64,000 nt of DNA from CALNYS01 sp942490855. Lineage in GTDB: Bacteria; Planctomycetota; Phycisphaerae; Phycisphaerales; UBA1924. Both the position numbers and the translations under genes were made by a program. Positions within the stretch are counted from its first letter, which is position 1, and the number at the start of each line of letters is the position of its first letter. The notes under the pieces were generated by a model. The model had not been told where the DNA came from. It saw only the letters and a list, made by a program, of their open reading frames with translations, and did not search any database. The stretch lies in contig CALNYS010000004.1 in NCBI GenBank assembly GCA_942490855.1, positions 1 to 64,000 of the forward strand, read 5' to 3'. Positions 24,347 through 32,536 of this stretch are shown here, one piece after another.

Positions 24347-26428
24347 ATGGACGACGGTGCGACGCGACGGGGTGCCTGGGCCATACTTCTCGGGCTTTCG
24401 TGTCTGTGGCTCGCGCCGGCGGGCGCACGAGCGGGCACGCCCGCGGCGCCGTGTCCGCCTGAGACGGTGGGTTCTCTGGGCGGGCGACCCATAGAGATGG
24501 AGATTGTGAACGATCTGGCGTTCGTCGCCAACGGGTTCGGCGGGATGTCGATCATCGATATCAGCGATCCAACCAGACCCGAGGTGCTAAGCACGCTCAC
24601 GACGAAGGAATTCGTGTGGCAGGTCACGGTTCTAGACGACACGGCGTTACTGGCAAGCGGCTCGGAGGGGTTGCTGCTCGTCGATGTAAGCGATCCAGCG
24701 CGGGTCTCGGTCATTGGCAACGTCGGGGTGCCTTTCGGCGAGGAGGTTCTCGCCGTGACCACCGACGGGGACTACGCGTATCTCGCGGTCGGCGCGACGC
24801 CGGACGCGATCTACGTCGCGGACATCACAGATCCTGCTGATGCGTCGATTGTCGGGAGCGTCGAGCTCAACGGTGCCCCCACGGACATCGAATACGCGAA
24901 CGGGTACGTGTACGTGAGCGTGCCCACTACCGCGACGTTCGTCTTCGATGTCTCGGATCCGACGTCTCCCGAGTTCGCGAGCGTTATCAGGTCCGGGTTG
25001 TCGGACGTGGTTAATCTTTCGGATCGTGGCTTTGAGATTACAGACGACATTCTGTACCACGCGTATTCGCGGCTCGGGGACGGGTCGCTTGAGACTTTCG
25101 ATATTAGCGACCCTCTCCTGCCTCAGCCGATCGGGCTGCTTCGCTTCGACGAAGGCGCCTTCAACGTAGGGACCGATGGTTCTCGCGCATATGTCGCCAT
25201 GCTGCATACCGGGGTGAGGATCGTCGATGTCAGTGAGCCGAGCGCGATGACGGAGCTCGGGTCGTTGACGGCGCTCGCGGCCACAAACGATGCCGAACCG
25301 ATCGGCGGAGATGTCGCAGTGGCGGCCGACGGCGTGAGCGGTCTGTTGTTCCTCGATACCTCGTCACCGTCTGCGCCGGTTGAACTCTCGCGCCTCGAGT
25401 TCCCCCGCGATTCGGAGGACGCAGCGCTCTCCGGTTCACTCGCCTATGTCGTAGACATATCCAATGGGCTGCGGGTGCTTGATGTCTCAAACACGGCGCT
25501 CCCGGTGCTCCTCGGGAGCGTGCAGATGGAAGAGGCGTACGGCGTCGACGCGTACGACGGCCTCGTGTGCGTCGCGAGCGGCGATTCCGGCCTCGCGATC
25601 GTGGACGCCACGACTCCGACCTCTCCCTTCCTGCTGGCGAAGCTCGCGCTCAGCGGCGAATCGCGTGGCGTCGCGCTCGACGCGGAACGCGCTCTCGCGT
25701 TCGTCGCCTGCGGGGACGCCGGGGTTCATGCCGTGGACCTGTCGGCACCGAACGCTCCGGTGTTGCTCGCCACACACGACACACCGGGGACCGCAGAGGA
25801 TGTAACCATCGTTGAAAAAAGGGTCTACATCGCCGACGGCGCTGCCGGAATCCGCATCCTCGATGTATCGGACCCCGCAGCCCCATCGCTAATCGGCGCC
25901 CGGAGCCCCGGCGGGTATTTCCGCGCTATCGAAGTTCGCGGCACCATCGCTTTCGCAGCCGCCGAGGACACGCTCACACTGTTTGATCTCACCAACACGG
26001 CCTTCCCGGGCATTTTGAGCAGAACCCGCGACTACAGCCCGCGCTCTGGGAGCCTCGCGGTCGGCGTCAGCGTCGCGAACAACCAGACGGTGTATCTCGC
26101 CGACGCATACGCGGGGATCCACGGGTTTGACTATTCCGACCCGCTCAACCTGCGACTCGTTTACTCGGTCGATACCCCGTTCTACGCTTCTGGGCTTGAG
26201 TTCCGAGACGGTCTCGCGTTCGTGGCCGGCAGCCGGGCAGGCCTGATCGTCATCGATCCGCTGCCCTGCAACGACTACGACCTCGACGCCAGCGGCGTCG
26301 TTGACGCGGCGGACCTCGCGATTCTTCTCGCGGCGTGGGGCACAATGGGGTCGCCCGCGGACATTGATGGCGACGGCGTGGTCGGGGCGGGGGATCTCGC
26401 GTTCCTACTCGCCGCGTGGGGCCTCTAG
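24347..26428 (+). CDS. Secreted LVIVD-repeat beta-propeller protein with dockerin-like tail
   Basis: A 693-residue exported protein; ATG 24347 is preceded by GAGGGAG, and a signal peptide ends near AGARAG. Residues 45-640 repeat units of about 42-45 residues with patterns such as GFGGMSIIDISDPTRPEVL, GSEGLLLVDVSDPARVSVIG and GDAGVHAVDLSAPNAPVLL, which match the LVIVD repeat (PF08309) of propeller-like surface proteins. The last 50 residues carry two dockerin-type loops (DLDASGVVDAADLAILLAAW and DIDGDGVVGAGDLAFLLAAW). A single Cys pair (PCPPE and PCNDY) brackets the repeat region. It ends 2 bp before the convergent rsmB stop. Ligand unknown. Confidence 0.85.
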   Translation: MDDGATRRGAWAILLGLSCLWLAPAGARAGTPAAPCPPETVGSLGGRPIEMEIVNDLAFVANGFGGMSIIDISDPTRPEVLSTLTTKEFVWQVTVLDDTALLASGSEGLLLVDVSDPARVSVIGNVGVPFGEEVLAVTTDGDYAYLAVGATPDAIYVADITDPADASIVGSVELNGAPTDIEYANGYVYVSVPTTATFVFDVSDPTSPEFASVIRSGLSDVVNLSDRGFEITDDILYHAYSRLGDGSLETFDISDPLLPQPIGLLRFDEGAFNVGTDGSRAYVAMLHTGVRIVDVSEPSAMTELGSLTALAATNDAEPIGGDVAVAADGVSGLLFLDTSSPSAPVELSRLEFPRDSEDAALSGSLAYVVDISNGLRVLDVSNTALPVLLGSVQMEEAYGVDAYDGLVCVASGDSGLAIVDATTPTSPFLLAKLALSGESRGVALDAERALAFVACGDAGVHAVDLSAPNAPVLLATHDTPGTAEDVTIVEKRVYIADGAAGIRILDVSDPAAPSLIGARSPGGYFRAIEVRGTIAFAAAEDTLTLFDLTNTAFPGILSRTRDYSPRSGSLAVGVSVANNQTVYLADAYAGIHGFDYSDPLNLRLVYSVDTPFYASGLEFRDGLAFVAGSRAGLIVIDPLPCNDYDLDASGVVDAADLAILLAAWGTMGSPADIDGDGVVGAGDLAFLLAAWGL

Positions 26429-26430
26429 CC

Positions 26431-27930
26431 TCAGCGCAGCAGCGCCGCGAACGAGCCGTCGCTGTAGTTCTCGGGGGCTTCGCCCGGGCCGCCCGAGGGC
26501 ATGCGCCGGTCGGCGCGGCTGGACTCGAAGCCGTGCCAGCGGGAGGCCCACTCGACGATCTCTTCGTTCTCGCGCGGGTCGAGGCTGCACGTGGAGTAGA
26601 GGATCGCGCCGCCGGGGGCGAGGAGCTTGACCGCGTCGGCCATGATCTGGCGCTGCATGCCGAGGAGCCCGGCGACGTTGGCCTCGCTCGCGCGGTAGCG
26701 GGCCTCGACGCGGCGCGCCAGGACGCCGGTGTTCGAGCACGGGACGTCGAGCAGCACGAGGTCGGCCTTGCCCGCCCAGTCGCTGAGCTGGCGGAAGTCG
26801 ATGACCGTGACGCGGGAGGCGTGGGGCCCGCCCTTGAACGCCTCGGCGAGCGCGGCGCGGCGCTGGTGGTCGATGTCGGTCGCGACGATCTTCGCGTCGG
26901 GGAAGGTCTCGGCGAGTTGGCGGGTCTTGGTGCCCTGCCCGGCGCAGACATCAACGATGAGCTTGGGCGTCAGGTCGGTGACGCTCTCGACGGCGAGCGA
27001 CGAGGCGGGGTCCTGCACCCAGAGGTCGGGGCGTTTGTCGAGCATCGCGAGCAGGTCGGGGCGCGTGCCCGTGAAGACGTGGTGCCCGGGCACGGTGTGG
27101 GCGCGGGTGAGCTCGCCGGGGAGCTCGCTCTTGGCGTGCGCCGTGTTGAGGATGACGGGCGGGCGGACGATGCCGTGGAGCGCGAGCGTGCGGACCTCGC
27201 GCAGGGGCATCGATTTGGCCCAGAGGCGCAGGAGCTCGAGGGGGTGCCCGGTCGCGACCGCGAGGCGCTGGAGCGAATCCTCGGGGAGGACCGGGTGCGC
27301 CAGGGGCATGGCGCGCCCGTCGGGGAGGGGCAGCTCGTCCTGCCCGTGCTCGTAGCGTTCGAGGCGCGGGGGCCAGCGCTTGACGGGGCGTTCGACGGGC
27401 TCGAGCCCGCCCTCGTCCACCGCTTCGACCGGCTCGTTCCCGATGAGTTCAGAGACGCGCCGGAGCCCGGCGTTGACGAACCCGCCGGGGCGGTCGCTGC
27501 GGGTGACGCGCTTGGTCCACGTGACGGATTCGTTGATCGCGGCGCGCGGCGGGATCGTGTTCATCAGGAGCATCTGCGCCGAGCCGCACAGGAGCGCGGC
27601 GCGGACGTGCTCGTCGAGCGAACGGAACTCGCGCTTGAGCCCGAGCTCGATGAGGAACTCGAGGGTGATCCAGCGGCGCATGGTGACGTCGTAGAGCGCG
27701 TGGGCGAAGGACGCGTCGCGTGGGTTGAGGTTCTCTTCACCGAGCGGGGTGATGAGGAGCTCGTTGGGGTAGCGGCGCGCCTGTTTCGCGACGCGCCGGT
27801 ACGCGCGGTCGCGTGCGGGGTCGTGCGGGGTGGGTCCGCCGCGCATGGGGCCGCCCCCGCCGCCGCGCTGAGGGGGGCGGTTGTGACCACCGGAACGAGA
27901 CGGACGGAAGGTGCGTGGGGGTTCAGTCAT
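26431..27930 (-). CDS. rsmB: 16S rRNA (cytosine(967)-C(5))-methyltransferase, RsmB family
   Basis: A 499-residue rRNA modification enzyme. After a Gly/Arg-rich tail (residues 1-35) comes a NusB-like RNA-binding domain (FAHALYDVTMRRWITLEF to VNAGLRRVSELI). The C-terminal Rossmann domain has the SAM motif VDVCAGQGTKTRQLAETFPD, the catalytic-loop LLDVPCSNTGVLARR and the second Cys in ILYSTCSLDPRENEE. It uses two cysteines, as all m5C RNA methylases do. The start at 27930 overlaps the stop of the upstream permease gene by 8 bases, so the two are co-transcribed, although their functions do not obviously relate. The basic N-terminal tail is longer than in E. coli RsmB. Confidence 0.92.
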   Translation of the reverse strand: MTEPPRTFRPSRSGGHNRPPQRGGGGGPMRGGPTPHDPARDRAYRRVAKQARRYPNELLITPLGEENLNPRDASFAHALYDVTMRRWITLEFLIELGLKREFRSLDEHVRAALLCGSAQMLLMNTIPPRAAINESVTWTKRVTRSDRPGGFVNAGLRRVSELIGNEPVEAVDEGGLEPVERPVKRWPPRLERYEHGQDELPLPDGRAMPLAHPVLPEDSLQRLAVATGHPLELLRLWAKSMPLREVRTLALHGIVRPPVILNTAHAKSELPGELTRAHTVPGHHVFTGTRPDLLAMLDKRPDLWVQDPASSLAVESVTDLTPKLIVDVCAGQGTKTRQLAETFPDAKIVATDIDHQRRAALAEAFKGGPHASRVTVIDFRQLSDWAGKADLVLLDVPCSNTGVLARRVEARYRASEANVAGLLGMQRQIMADAVKLLAPGGAILYSTCSLDPRENEEIVEWASRWHGFESSRADRRMPSGGPGEAPENYSDGSFAALLR

Positions 27931-29251
27931 GGCGGAGCGCTACGATCGGGTCTTGCTTGGAGGCGACGGTCGCGGGGTAGATCCCGAAGATAAGACCGGT
28001 CGCGGCGGCGACGGCGAAACTCACAATGATCGACCATCCGGTGATCGCGGTGGGCAGGGCGATGTCGCCTGGGAACCACGAGCCGATGATGGGTGCGGAG
28101 GGGAGGCGCGGGACGAGCCACTCGACGCCGATCGAGAGGGAGATCCCGAGGACGACGCCGACGACGCCGCCGGCGGCGCTGAGGACGCCGGTCTCGACGA
28201 GGAACTGCGTCTCGATGTGGCGCTGGGTCGCGCCGAGGGCGCGTCGGATCCCGATCTCGCGGGTGCGCTCGGTCACCGTCGCGAGCATGATGTTCATGAT
28301 CCCGATGCCGCCGACGAGGAGCGAGATGCCCGCGACGGCGCCGAGGACGAGGTTCCACGTCATCGCGCTCTTGCGGGCGTTCTCGAGGAGCTCGTAGGGG
28401 ACGATGATCTCAACGTCTTCCATCTTGGGCTTGCGGCTCTCGATGAGGCGTCGGAGTTTCTTCGACTGCACGAGCACCTCCTCGCGCGTGCGCAGCGCGA
28501 CGAAGATCTCTTCCACCTGCACCTCGGAGCCGGAGAACGACCCGCTCTCGCGCCGGACGACGACGTCGCCGAAGATCTGGCGCGCCGAGGTCAGCGGGAT
28601 GTGGATGTCGAAGTTCATGTCGCGCCCGACGAGCGCCGCCCCCGCGCCGCCCGAGAGCCCGATGGGCTCGAGCACGCCGATGACGCGCACCGCCTGCTGG
28701 TCGATGCGGAACGTCGAGCCGAGCGGGTCGCTCTCCGGGAAGAGCGAGCGCGCCGCCTCCTGCCCGACGACCGCGACGAGGGTGCCCTCGTCCATGTCCT
28801 GCTGGGTGAGGTAGCGCCCGCGCTGGAGGCGCAGCCCGGCGACCTCCTGCATCTCGGGGGTCGTGCCGAAAGCCTGGCTGGTGCGCCGCCGGTCCTCGTT
28901 GAGGATCTGGCTGCCCACGCTCTTGAGCGGGACGATCGCCTCGGCCTCGGGGAAGCTCGCCTGCACCACGCGGAGGTCCTCGTAGAGCAACCCGTAGCGG
29001 CTGACGAAGGAGCGTTGCTGCCCCCCACCGGCCTGCTCGCTCTCGGCGGGCTTGATCGAACGCACGATGAGGTTGCGGGCGCCGAGGCGTTCGAGCTGCT
29101 CGAGCGCCATGCGCTTGGAACCCTCGCCGATGGAGACCATCGTGATGACCGCCGCGACGCCGAGGATGATGCCCAGCGCGGTCAGCATCGAGCGCAGCAC
29201 GTGCGTGCGGAGATTCTTGAGGCCGAGCTTGATGATCTCGAATGCGAACAT
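27923..29251 (-). CDS. MacB/FtsX-type ABC transporter permease
   Basis: A 442-residue membrane protein starting MFAFEIIKLGLKNLRTHVLR, the cytosolic amphipathic entry typical of the family. The first membrane helix is ML TALGIILGVAAVITMVSIG; a periplasmic MacB-PCD-like domain fills residues 60-310; three more helices follow (VLGAVAGISLLVGGIGIMNI, the segment after TGVLSAAGG, and AITGWSIIVSFAVAAATGLI). The coupling sequence TERTREIGIRRALGATQRHI is strongly conserved. The protein ends ASKQDPIVALRHD, a family hallmark. MacB-type permeases work mechanically with an ATPase and a periplasmic adaptor; neither gene is within the window next to it. The substrate cannot be inferred. Confidence 0.92.
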   Translation of the reverse strand: MFAFEIIKLGLKNLRTHVLRSMLTALGIILGVAAVITMVSIGEGSKRMALEQLERLGARNLIVRSIKPAESEQAGGGQQRSFVSRYGLLYEDLRVVQASFPEAEAIVPLKSVGSQILNEDRRRTSQAFGTTPEMQEVAGLRLQRGRYLTQQDMDEGTLVAVVGQEAARSLFPESDPLGSTFRIDQQAVRVIGVLEPIGLSGGAGAALVGRDMNFDIHIPLTSARQIFGDVVVRRESGSFSGSEVQVEEIFVALRTREEVLVQSKKLRRLIESRKPKMEDVEIIVPYELLENARKSAMTWNLVLGAVAGISLLVGGIGIMNIMLATVTERTREIGIRRALGATQRHIETQFLVETGVLSAAGGVVGVVLGISLSIGVEWLVPRLPSAPIIGSWFPGDIALPTAITGWSIIVSFAVAAATGLIFGIYPATVASKQDPIVALRHD

Positions 29252-29285
29252 GAACGCTTGAGTCTACCGGCTGTACGCTCTGAGG

Positions 29286-29573
29286 ATGTCAGAAGTGAAA
29301 GTTCTCAACGAGCACGAGGACGCGGGCGGGTGGTCGTTCACGGTCCGAGTCGGTCGCGGCAGCGTGGACCGCCTGCACACGCTCACGCTCTCCTGGGCCG
29401 ACCACGAGCACTGGACCCGCGGGGCGATCGCGCCGTCGGTGACGGCCGAGGCGATCGTGCGCGTCGCGCTCGCGGAGAAGCAAGAGCTGCCCGAACGCCT
29501 CGACGCCGCTCGCTTGACGCGGGAGATCGCGGGGTTCCGCGAACGCCTCAGCGCCGCGCTCGCGGGGTCATGA
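29286..29573 (+). CDS. Small conserved-looking protein of unknown function
   Basis: A 95-residue acidic soluble protein that I do not recognise. It begins MSEVKVLNEHEDAGGWSFTV and contains a Trp-rich central strand (LSWADHEHWTRG) followed by an amphipathic helix region (TAEAIVRVALAEKQELPERL). Codon usage is the strong GC-third-position pattern of the neighbours, which supports a real gene. It is divergent from the MacB-type permease (34 bp between starts) and overlaps the convergent PpiD-like gene by 6 bases at its end. No signal peptide or membrane segment. Confidence 0.7.
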   Translation: MSEVKVLNEHEDAGGWSFTVRVGRGSVDRLHTLTLSWADHEHWTRGAIAPSVTAEAIVRVALAEKQELPERLDAARLTREIAGFRERLSAALAGS

Positions 29574-31391
29574 GTCGATGTCGGCGGCGACCGCGTCGCT
29601 GTCCGGGTCTTCGTCCTCGTCCTCGCGTCCGCCGACGCGTTCGTAGGACAGCCGCTCCTTCATGCGTTCGAAGGAGTACGGCCCGCCCCCGAAGATGATG
29701 GGGTAGCGACGCTGCTCGATGATGGAGATGGCGTTGCGCGTCCCGAGGCGGAAGCTCGCCATGGTGACGGGGTCGACCGAGATGATCTCGCCGATCGCGA
29801 CAGCCGCGTCCTCGGGGAGCTGCGTCACGACGACGCGGTCCTCGGTCGGCAGCTCGCGCACGTCGCCGATGGGGTCGATGCCCGCGGCGACACTCAAGAC
29901 CGCGGCGGCGAAGCCGGGGTCGTTCACGCGGGCGAAGACCGCCTCGTCAACGGTGCGTGTCTCGGGGCGGACGAGCGTGCGAGGGGTCGCGCGGAGGCCG
30001 GCGACGAGCTCGCCCCCGGCGTTGTTGACGACGGTCGCGAGCCCGCGGACCGCGACCTGATCGGGGTAGCGTTCGGCGCGCGCCACGAGCTGGTCCCACG
30101 CCTGCTGGAGGCGGAAGTCCTCGACGACGCGCCCGCGAACGCTCTCGAGCGACTCGGGCGCCCCGGCGGGGCGGACGTCGGTGACGCGGGCGTAGATCAG
30201 CGAGCCGGAGGAGCTGCGCAGCGGGCCGATGATGTCGCCCACGCCGACGCCGAAGGGCGCGTCGGGGTTGAGCTCGCGCACGTTCAGCGCGATCTCGGGG
30301 AAGGTCGCCTGGCCGTCGGACTGGAGACGGGCGTTGCGCACGCGCGGCGTCGCCTGGAGGTCCGTGCGGGTGCTCCAGGTCTCGTCGCGGCTGTCGAACG
30401 CGATCTCGGGGAGCTCGACGCCCGAGCGTTCGCGGGACGAGTCACGGATGGACTGGGAGATCTGCCGGAGGTCGAGCTCCGTCCCGTCGCGATTGGCGCG
30501 GGAGATCGAAGAGAGGACAACGGTCTGCGCGTCGCCGAGGATGCGCGTCGTGATCTCACGGCGCATGTCGTCCTCGACACGCTCGCGCTCCTCGCCGAAC
30601 TCGCCGGTGTAGATCTCGCGGGTGCGGCGCCAGCGGGCGTTGACCTCGACCGGGTCGAGCTCGATAGCGCCAACGAACAGCTCGGGGGCGAGGTCGATCC
30701 ACTCGAACTTCACCGCGTCCTCGACGCGGTAGCCGAAGTCGAGACGCCCGGCGCCGCGGGAGCGGTCCTTGTGCTCCTCGAAGAACGCCTGGAGTTCCTC
30801 TTCGACGGGGATGCGGGTGATCCCCTCGAGCAGGCTGTCGGCGGAGATGATCCCGGCGTGCAGCCCGACGGTCGGGGTGTCGAGGTAGTGCTGACGCAGG
30901 ACCTCGGGCATCGAGACGCGCTGCGTCTGGAGGTGCACGAGGCGCATGCGGTCGATCCCAGCGAGCTCGGCGAACGCCTCGAGCGCCCCCGCCTCGCTGG
31001 CGCCCATGAGGGCGAGCAGGCGCGGGAACGCGTCGTCGGGGTCGATGCCCTCGATGCGGGCGATGTTGTCGAAGTACGCGCGCCCGGCCTCGGGCCCGCC
31101 GATGTAGCCGCCGCGACGGGCCTCGCCGACGAGCATCAGCCAGTGATCCTCGTCGTCAACGCCCAGCTGCGCGAGCACGCGCGGCGCGGTGTTGCGCAGG
31201 AAGTTCAGGCGCGAGTTGGCCGAGTGCCGCTCGCGCGCCTTGATCTCGCCGTGGGCGTACGTCGCCACAACGCGGTCCGTCCCGCCTTGCCCCATCTGCT
31301 GGAGCGCTTGCGGGAGCAGGAACGCGACCATCAGCATGCTGCCGCCGATCGCGAGGATCCACTTGTCGTACTTGCGGAGAAACTTCAGCAT
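29568..31391 (-). CDS. PpiD/SurA-like membrane-anchored folding factor, without a recognisable parvulin domain
   Basis: A 607-residue protein with the PpiD architecture: a short basic N-terminus (MLKFLRKYDKWILAIGGSML), one membrane helix over about residues 12-30, and a large periplasmic region. The SurA_N-like helical part includes ERHSANSRLNFLRNTAPRVL and the long stretch up to residue 330. A region around PFGVGVGDIIGPLRSSSGSL resembles the end of a PPIC/parvulin domain, but I do not see its expected RHIL start. The C-terminal tail is acidic (REDEDEDPDSDA). It probably assists folding of exported proteins; the large secretome in this window would be a client pool, by inference. It lies 33 bp after rpsD. 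Confidence 0.7.
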   Translation of the reverse strand: MLKFLRKYDKWILAIGGSMLMVAFLLPQALQQMGQGGTDRVVATYAHGEIKARERHSANSRLNFLRNTAPRVLAQLGVDDEDHWLMLVGEARRGGYIGGPEAGRAYFDNIARIEGIDPDDAFPRLLALMGASEAGALEAFAELAGIDRMRLVHLQTQRVSMPEVLRQHYLDTPTVGLHAGIISADSLLEGITRIPVEEELQAFFEEHKDRSRGAGRLDFGYRVEDAVKFEWIDLAPELFVGAIELDPVEVNARWRRTREIYTGEFGEERERVEDDMRREITTRILGDAQTVVLSSISRANRDGTELDLRQISQSIRDSSRERSGVELPEIAFDSRDETWSTRTDLQATPRVRNARLQSDGQATFPEIALNVRELNPDAPFGVGVGDIIGPLRSSSGSLIYARVTDVRPAGAPESLESVRGRVVEDFRLQQAWDQLVARAERYPDQVAVRGLATVVNNAGGELVAGLRATPRTLVRPETRTVDEAVFARVNDPGFAAAVLSVAAGIDPIGDVRELPTEDRVVVTQLPEDAAVAIGEIISVDPVTMASFRLGTRNAISIIEQRRYPIIFGGGPYSFERMKERLSYERVGGREDEDEDPDSDAVAADIDS

Positions 31392-31424
31392 CGCCGCGCC
31401 TCCCGTCCGTAAGAGGTCGCCGGT

Positions 31425-32024
31425 TTAGCGGTAGAACTCGATGATGAGGTTGGTGTTCACGTCGAAGGGGATCTGGTCCTGCGTGGGCAGACCGACGACC
31501 TGCGACGAGAGCTCAGACGGGTTGACCTCGAGCCACGCGGGGACCACGTGCCCGGCGATCGACTCCATGTTGTCGCGGACGTACTTCTGCGACTTGTCGC
31601 GGATCGTGACGCGGTCGCCGACGCTCACGCTGAAGCTGGGGCGGTCCGTCTTGCGACCGTTCACCACCACGTGACCGTGGCTGACGATCTGGCGGGCCTG
31701 CCAGATGGTGCGGGCGAACCCGGCGCGACGGATCACGTTGTCGAGGCGACGCTCGAGCAGCTGGAGCATCAGCTCGCCCGAGTTGCCCTTGCGACGCTTG
31801 GCTTCGTCGATGTAGCGACGGAACTGCTTCTCCATCACGTGGTAATGGAAGCGCAGCTTCTGCTTCTCGTTCAGGCGGATGCCGTAGTCGCGCAGGCGAC
31901 GGCCGCGGTAGCCGTGCATGCCCGCGGGCGTCAGCTGACGCTTCGAGGTGTGCTTGGGGGTGTCGGCGATCGGGGCGCCGACACGACGAGAAAGCTTGAC
32001 CTTGGGTCCGAGGTAGCGCGCCAT
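31425..32024 (-). CDS. rpsD: 30S ribosomal protein S4
   Basis: A 199-residue primary-binding protein of the 30S subunit. I chose ATG 32024 (MARYLGPKVKLSRRVGAPI), with GGAGG about 9 bases upstream; the open frame has 12 spurious codons before it. The S4 RNA-binding domain is visible as RRLDNVIRRAGFARTIWQAR followed by QIVSHGHVVVNGRKTDRPSF. The zinc-binding Cys set seen in some S4 proteins is absent, so it is the Cys-free form. The end NTNLIIEFYR is normal. It is outside the usual alpha-operon (rpsM-rpsK-rpsD-rpoA) and appears to be transcribed with the PpiD-like gene downstream. Confidence 0.97.
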   Translation of the reverse strand: MARYLGPKVKLSRRVGAPIADTPKHTSKRQLTPAGMHGYRGRRLRDYGIRLNEKQKLRFHYHVMEKQFRRYIDEAKRRKGNSGELMLQLLERRLDNVIRRAGFARTIWQARQIVSHGHVVVNGRKTDRPSFSVSVGDRVTIRDKSQKYVRDNMESIAGHVVPAWLEVNPSELSSQVVGLPTQDQIPFDVNTNLIIEFYR

Positions 32025-32233
32025 GGGTGGCGTCCTCCGTCTTCGTCGCGTCTCACTCAAGAGATCGGACGGTGCGTCGCGGTGCGAGCGATCCGGCGTG
32101 AGGTCCCCGCGGCTGCGGCTCAGGCCTCGGGTGAACGTTCACCCGGTGGATCCGGTCGAGTCGAATATTGAACCCGCTGGGGCCGGAACCGTCAAGCCCC
32201 CATCCCCCGCGATGCCCCCCGCCGCCGGGCCCC

Positions 32234-32455
32234 TCAGGCCGCCTTCTTGGGACGCCGGGAGAACGAGAACGCCGCCAGCAGCCCGATCACGAACCCGATC
32301 AGCAGCATCAGGAACAGCAACGCCGCCCGGGGCATGGCGATCGAGACAAAGAGCAGCCGGGTCTCGACCGTCTCGGTGTTCTGAAGGATGACCACGAAGA
32401 GCACGATCGCCAGCACCGCCGCCAGCACGATTTTCACCTTTGCCATGGCTCCCAT
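32234..32455 (-). CDS. Small LapA-like (DUF1049) membrane protein
   Basis: A protein of 73 residues from ATG 32455 (MGAMAKVKIV) or 70 from ATG 32446 (MAKVKIV); the second fits the family better but its GGGAG lies only 2 bases upstream. Two hydrophobic helices are present, KIVLAAVLAIVLFVVILQNT and AALLFLMLLIGFVIGLLAAF, separated by TETVETRLLFVSIAMP, and the protein ends in a basic tail (SRRPKKAA). This is the pattern of LapA/YciS proteins, which help assemble outer-membrane lipopolysaccharide in proteobacteria. kdsA elsewhere in the window makes an LPS-related role plausible, but that is inference. Confidence 0.75.
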   Translation of the reverse strand: MGAMAKVKIVLAAVLAIVLFVVILQNTETVETRLLFVSIAMPRAALLFLMLLIGFVIGLLAAFSFSRRPKKAA

Positions 32456-32536
32456 CCTACCGCCCAACCACGCGAAGCCGTCGGAGGGAATAGTTACTTG
32501 TAGGATGGCTGCGAATCGGTGTGGGTCGGAGATGGG

